Assembly: GCF_028771845.1 (NCBI RefSeq) | Contig: NZ_CP118270.1 | Coordinates: 2,976,001 to 3,040,000, forward strand | From: Paenibacillus marchantiae | GTDB lineage: Bacteria > Bacillota > Bacilli > Paenibacillales > Paenibacillaceae | Direction: 5' to 3' | Length of the DNA stretch: 64,000 bases | Shown here: piece by piece, positions 63,396 through 64,000 of the stretch | How positions within the stretch are numbered: the first letter of the stretch is position 1 | Layout: each line of letters opens with the position of its first letter | Made by a program: the position numbers and the translations under genes | Notes under the pieces: generated by a model | What the model was told of the DNA's origin: nothing | Seen by the model: only the letters and a program-made list of their open reading frames with translations | Databases searched by the model: none

Positions 63396-64000
63396 ATGAA
63401 AAAGATGCTCAGCTTGTCTTTGGTCATGTTGCTGGCAGTATCGGTTATGCTCGCAGGTTGCGGTAGCAAACCGAAAGAGGAAACAAATGCCGGAGGAACT
63501 ACAGGTGGCGAAAACACTGAAGCTAAATCCGATTTGAAAATCGGTATGGTTACTGACGTAGGTGGAGTTAACGACAAATCGTTTAACCAATCCGCTTGGG
63601 AAGCTCTGCAAGCAACTGAAACTGAAACAGGTGTAGCTGTTAAATACCTGCAAAGTAAGTCCGATGAAGAGTACATTCCAAACCTGAACGAGTTCGTTAA
63701 AGGTGGATATGATCTGACTTGGGGTATCGGTTTCCAATTGGCTGATGCGATCAAGACTGTAGCTGAACAAAATCCTGATTCCAAACTCGCGATCATCGAC
63801 AGTGTTGTTGATGCTCCTAACGTTAAATCGGTAACATTTGCTGAAGAAGAAGGTTCTTACTTGGTAGGTGTTGTAGCTGGTCTGACAACTAAATCGAACA
63901 AAATTGGTTTTGTTGGCGGTATGGAAAGCCCACTGATCAAAAAGTTTGAAGTAGGTTTCAGAGAAGGCGTTAAAGCGGTTAATCCTAATGCTGAATTCAT
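63396..64000 (+). CDS. BMP-family (PnrA/TmpC-like) nucleoside-binding lipoprotein (3' end missing)
   Basis: The frame is open from ATG 63396 to the window edge, 201 codons. Lipoprotein signal MKKMLSLSLVMLLAVSVMLA is followed by Gly-Cys, a Thr/Glu/Gly-rich tether, then the family opening KIGMVTDVGGVNDKSFNQSA and WGIGFQLADAIKTVAEQNPD, FAEEEGSYLVGVVAG and NKIGFVGGMESPLIKKFEVG. Such proteins deliver purine nucleosides to an ABC importer, usually encoded directly downstream, beyond this window. GGGGG precedes the ATG. Confidence 0.93.
   Translation, partial: MKKMLSLSLVMLLAVSVMLAGCGSKPKEETNAGGTTGGENTEAKSDLKIGMVTDVGGVNDKSFNQSAWEALQATETETGVAVKYLQSKSDEEYIPNLNEFVKGGYDLTWGIGFQLADAIKTVAEQNPDSKLAIIDSVVDAPNVKSVTFAEEEGSYLVGVVAGLTTKSNKIGFVGGMESPLIKKFEVGFREGVKAVNPNAEF

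Noticed and set aside
1..64000. CRISPR array, prophage, insertion sequence, tRNA or rRNA
   Set aside because: No regularly spaced repeats, transposase or integrase frames, attachment-type duplications or tRNA-like cloverleafs were noticed when reading both strands.

Overview
The window reads as a chromosome segment of a Paenibacillus-like Firmicute. This is inferred from the mix of genes: lipoprotein-dependent sugar ABC systems of the LplA/LplB/LplC type next to membrane-anchored AraC regulators, an S-layer-homology (SLH) protein, strong AGGAGG-type ribosome sites, frequent TTG/GTG starts, and an infC-rpmI-rplT operon with a Gram-positive style leader. No rRNA, tRNA, prophage, insertion sequence or CRISPR array was seen.

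Layout. 1-9179: a polysaccharide locus with an ABC importer (two permeases, plus the probable tail of its binding protein at the left edge), a membrane AraC regulator, a cysteine-type sulfatase, a secreted PL11 rhamnogalacturonan lyase and a formylglycine-generating enzyme that would activate the sulfatase. 9216-10938: a TetR regulator and an MFS exporter, each preceded by an identical 19-bp candidate operator. 11015-14884: a DeoR regulator divergent from a phosphoesterase, an EamA permease and a GH43 glycosidase. 15147-18123: mixed single genes. 18380-24815: a tightly overlapping biosynthetic operon (KAS III-like condensing enzyme, ATP-grasp ligase, extended SDR, metallo-beta-lactamase-fold hydrolase, PaaK-like adenylating enzyme, classical SDR). 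This is the best candidate here for an undescribed pathway. 24867-35898: many small stress and housekeeping genes (acetyltransferases, NUDIX, cupin, racemase, pantothenate kinase), with small ORFs, two possible gene remnants and a large inverted-repeat element. 36241-41222: an SLH protein and a 1230-residue exported Ig-like protein, sharing an AT-rich patch that crosses both genes.

41900-51323: central metabolism and RNA modification. It holds odhA-odhB (2-oxoglutarate dehydrogenase E1 and E2) behind a cre-like site, an alpha/beta hydrolase broken by a frameshift before its catalytic His, manA, a ytqA-ytqB pair, an orphan 66-residue protein and trmB. 51442-57585: a second sugar ABC operon with a divergent AraC regulator whose promoter contains a near-consensus cre site. 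57669-61345: envelope genes (diacylglycerol glucosyltransferase-like GT28, PAP2 phosphatase, GT2 glycosyltransferase). 61401-62858: promoter, attenuator leader, infC (AUU start), rpmI, rplT and terminator. The right edge cuts a BMP-family nucleoside-binding lipoprotein gene.

The two importers and their regulators, the sulfatase/lyase/FGE set and the GH43 gene fit a plant- or algal-polysaccharide scavenging soil bacterium. Start codons below were chosen by ribosome-site spacing. All function calls come from reading motifs by eye; no database search was run.
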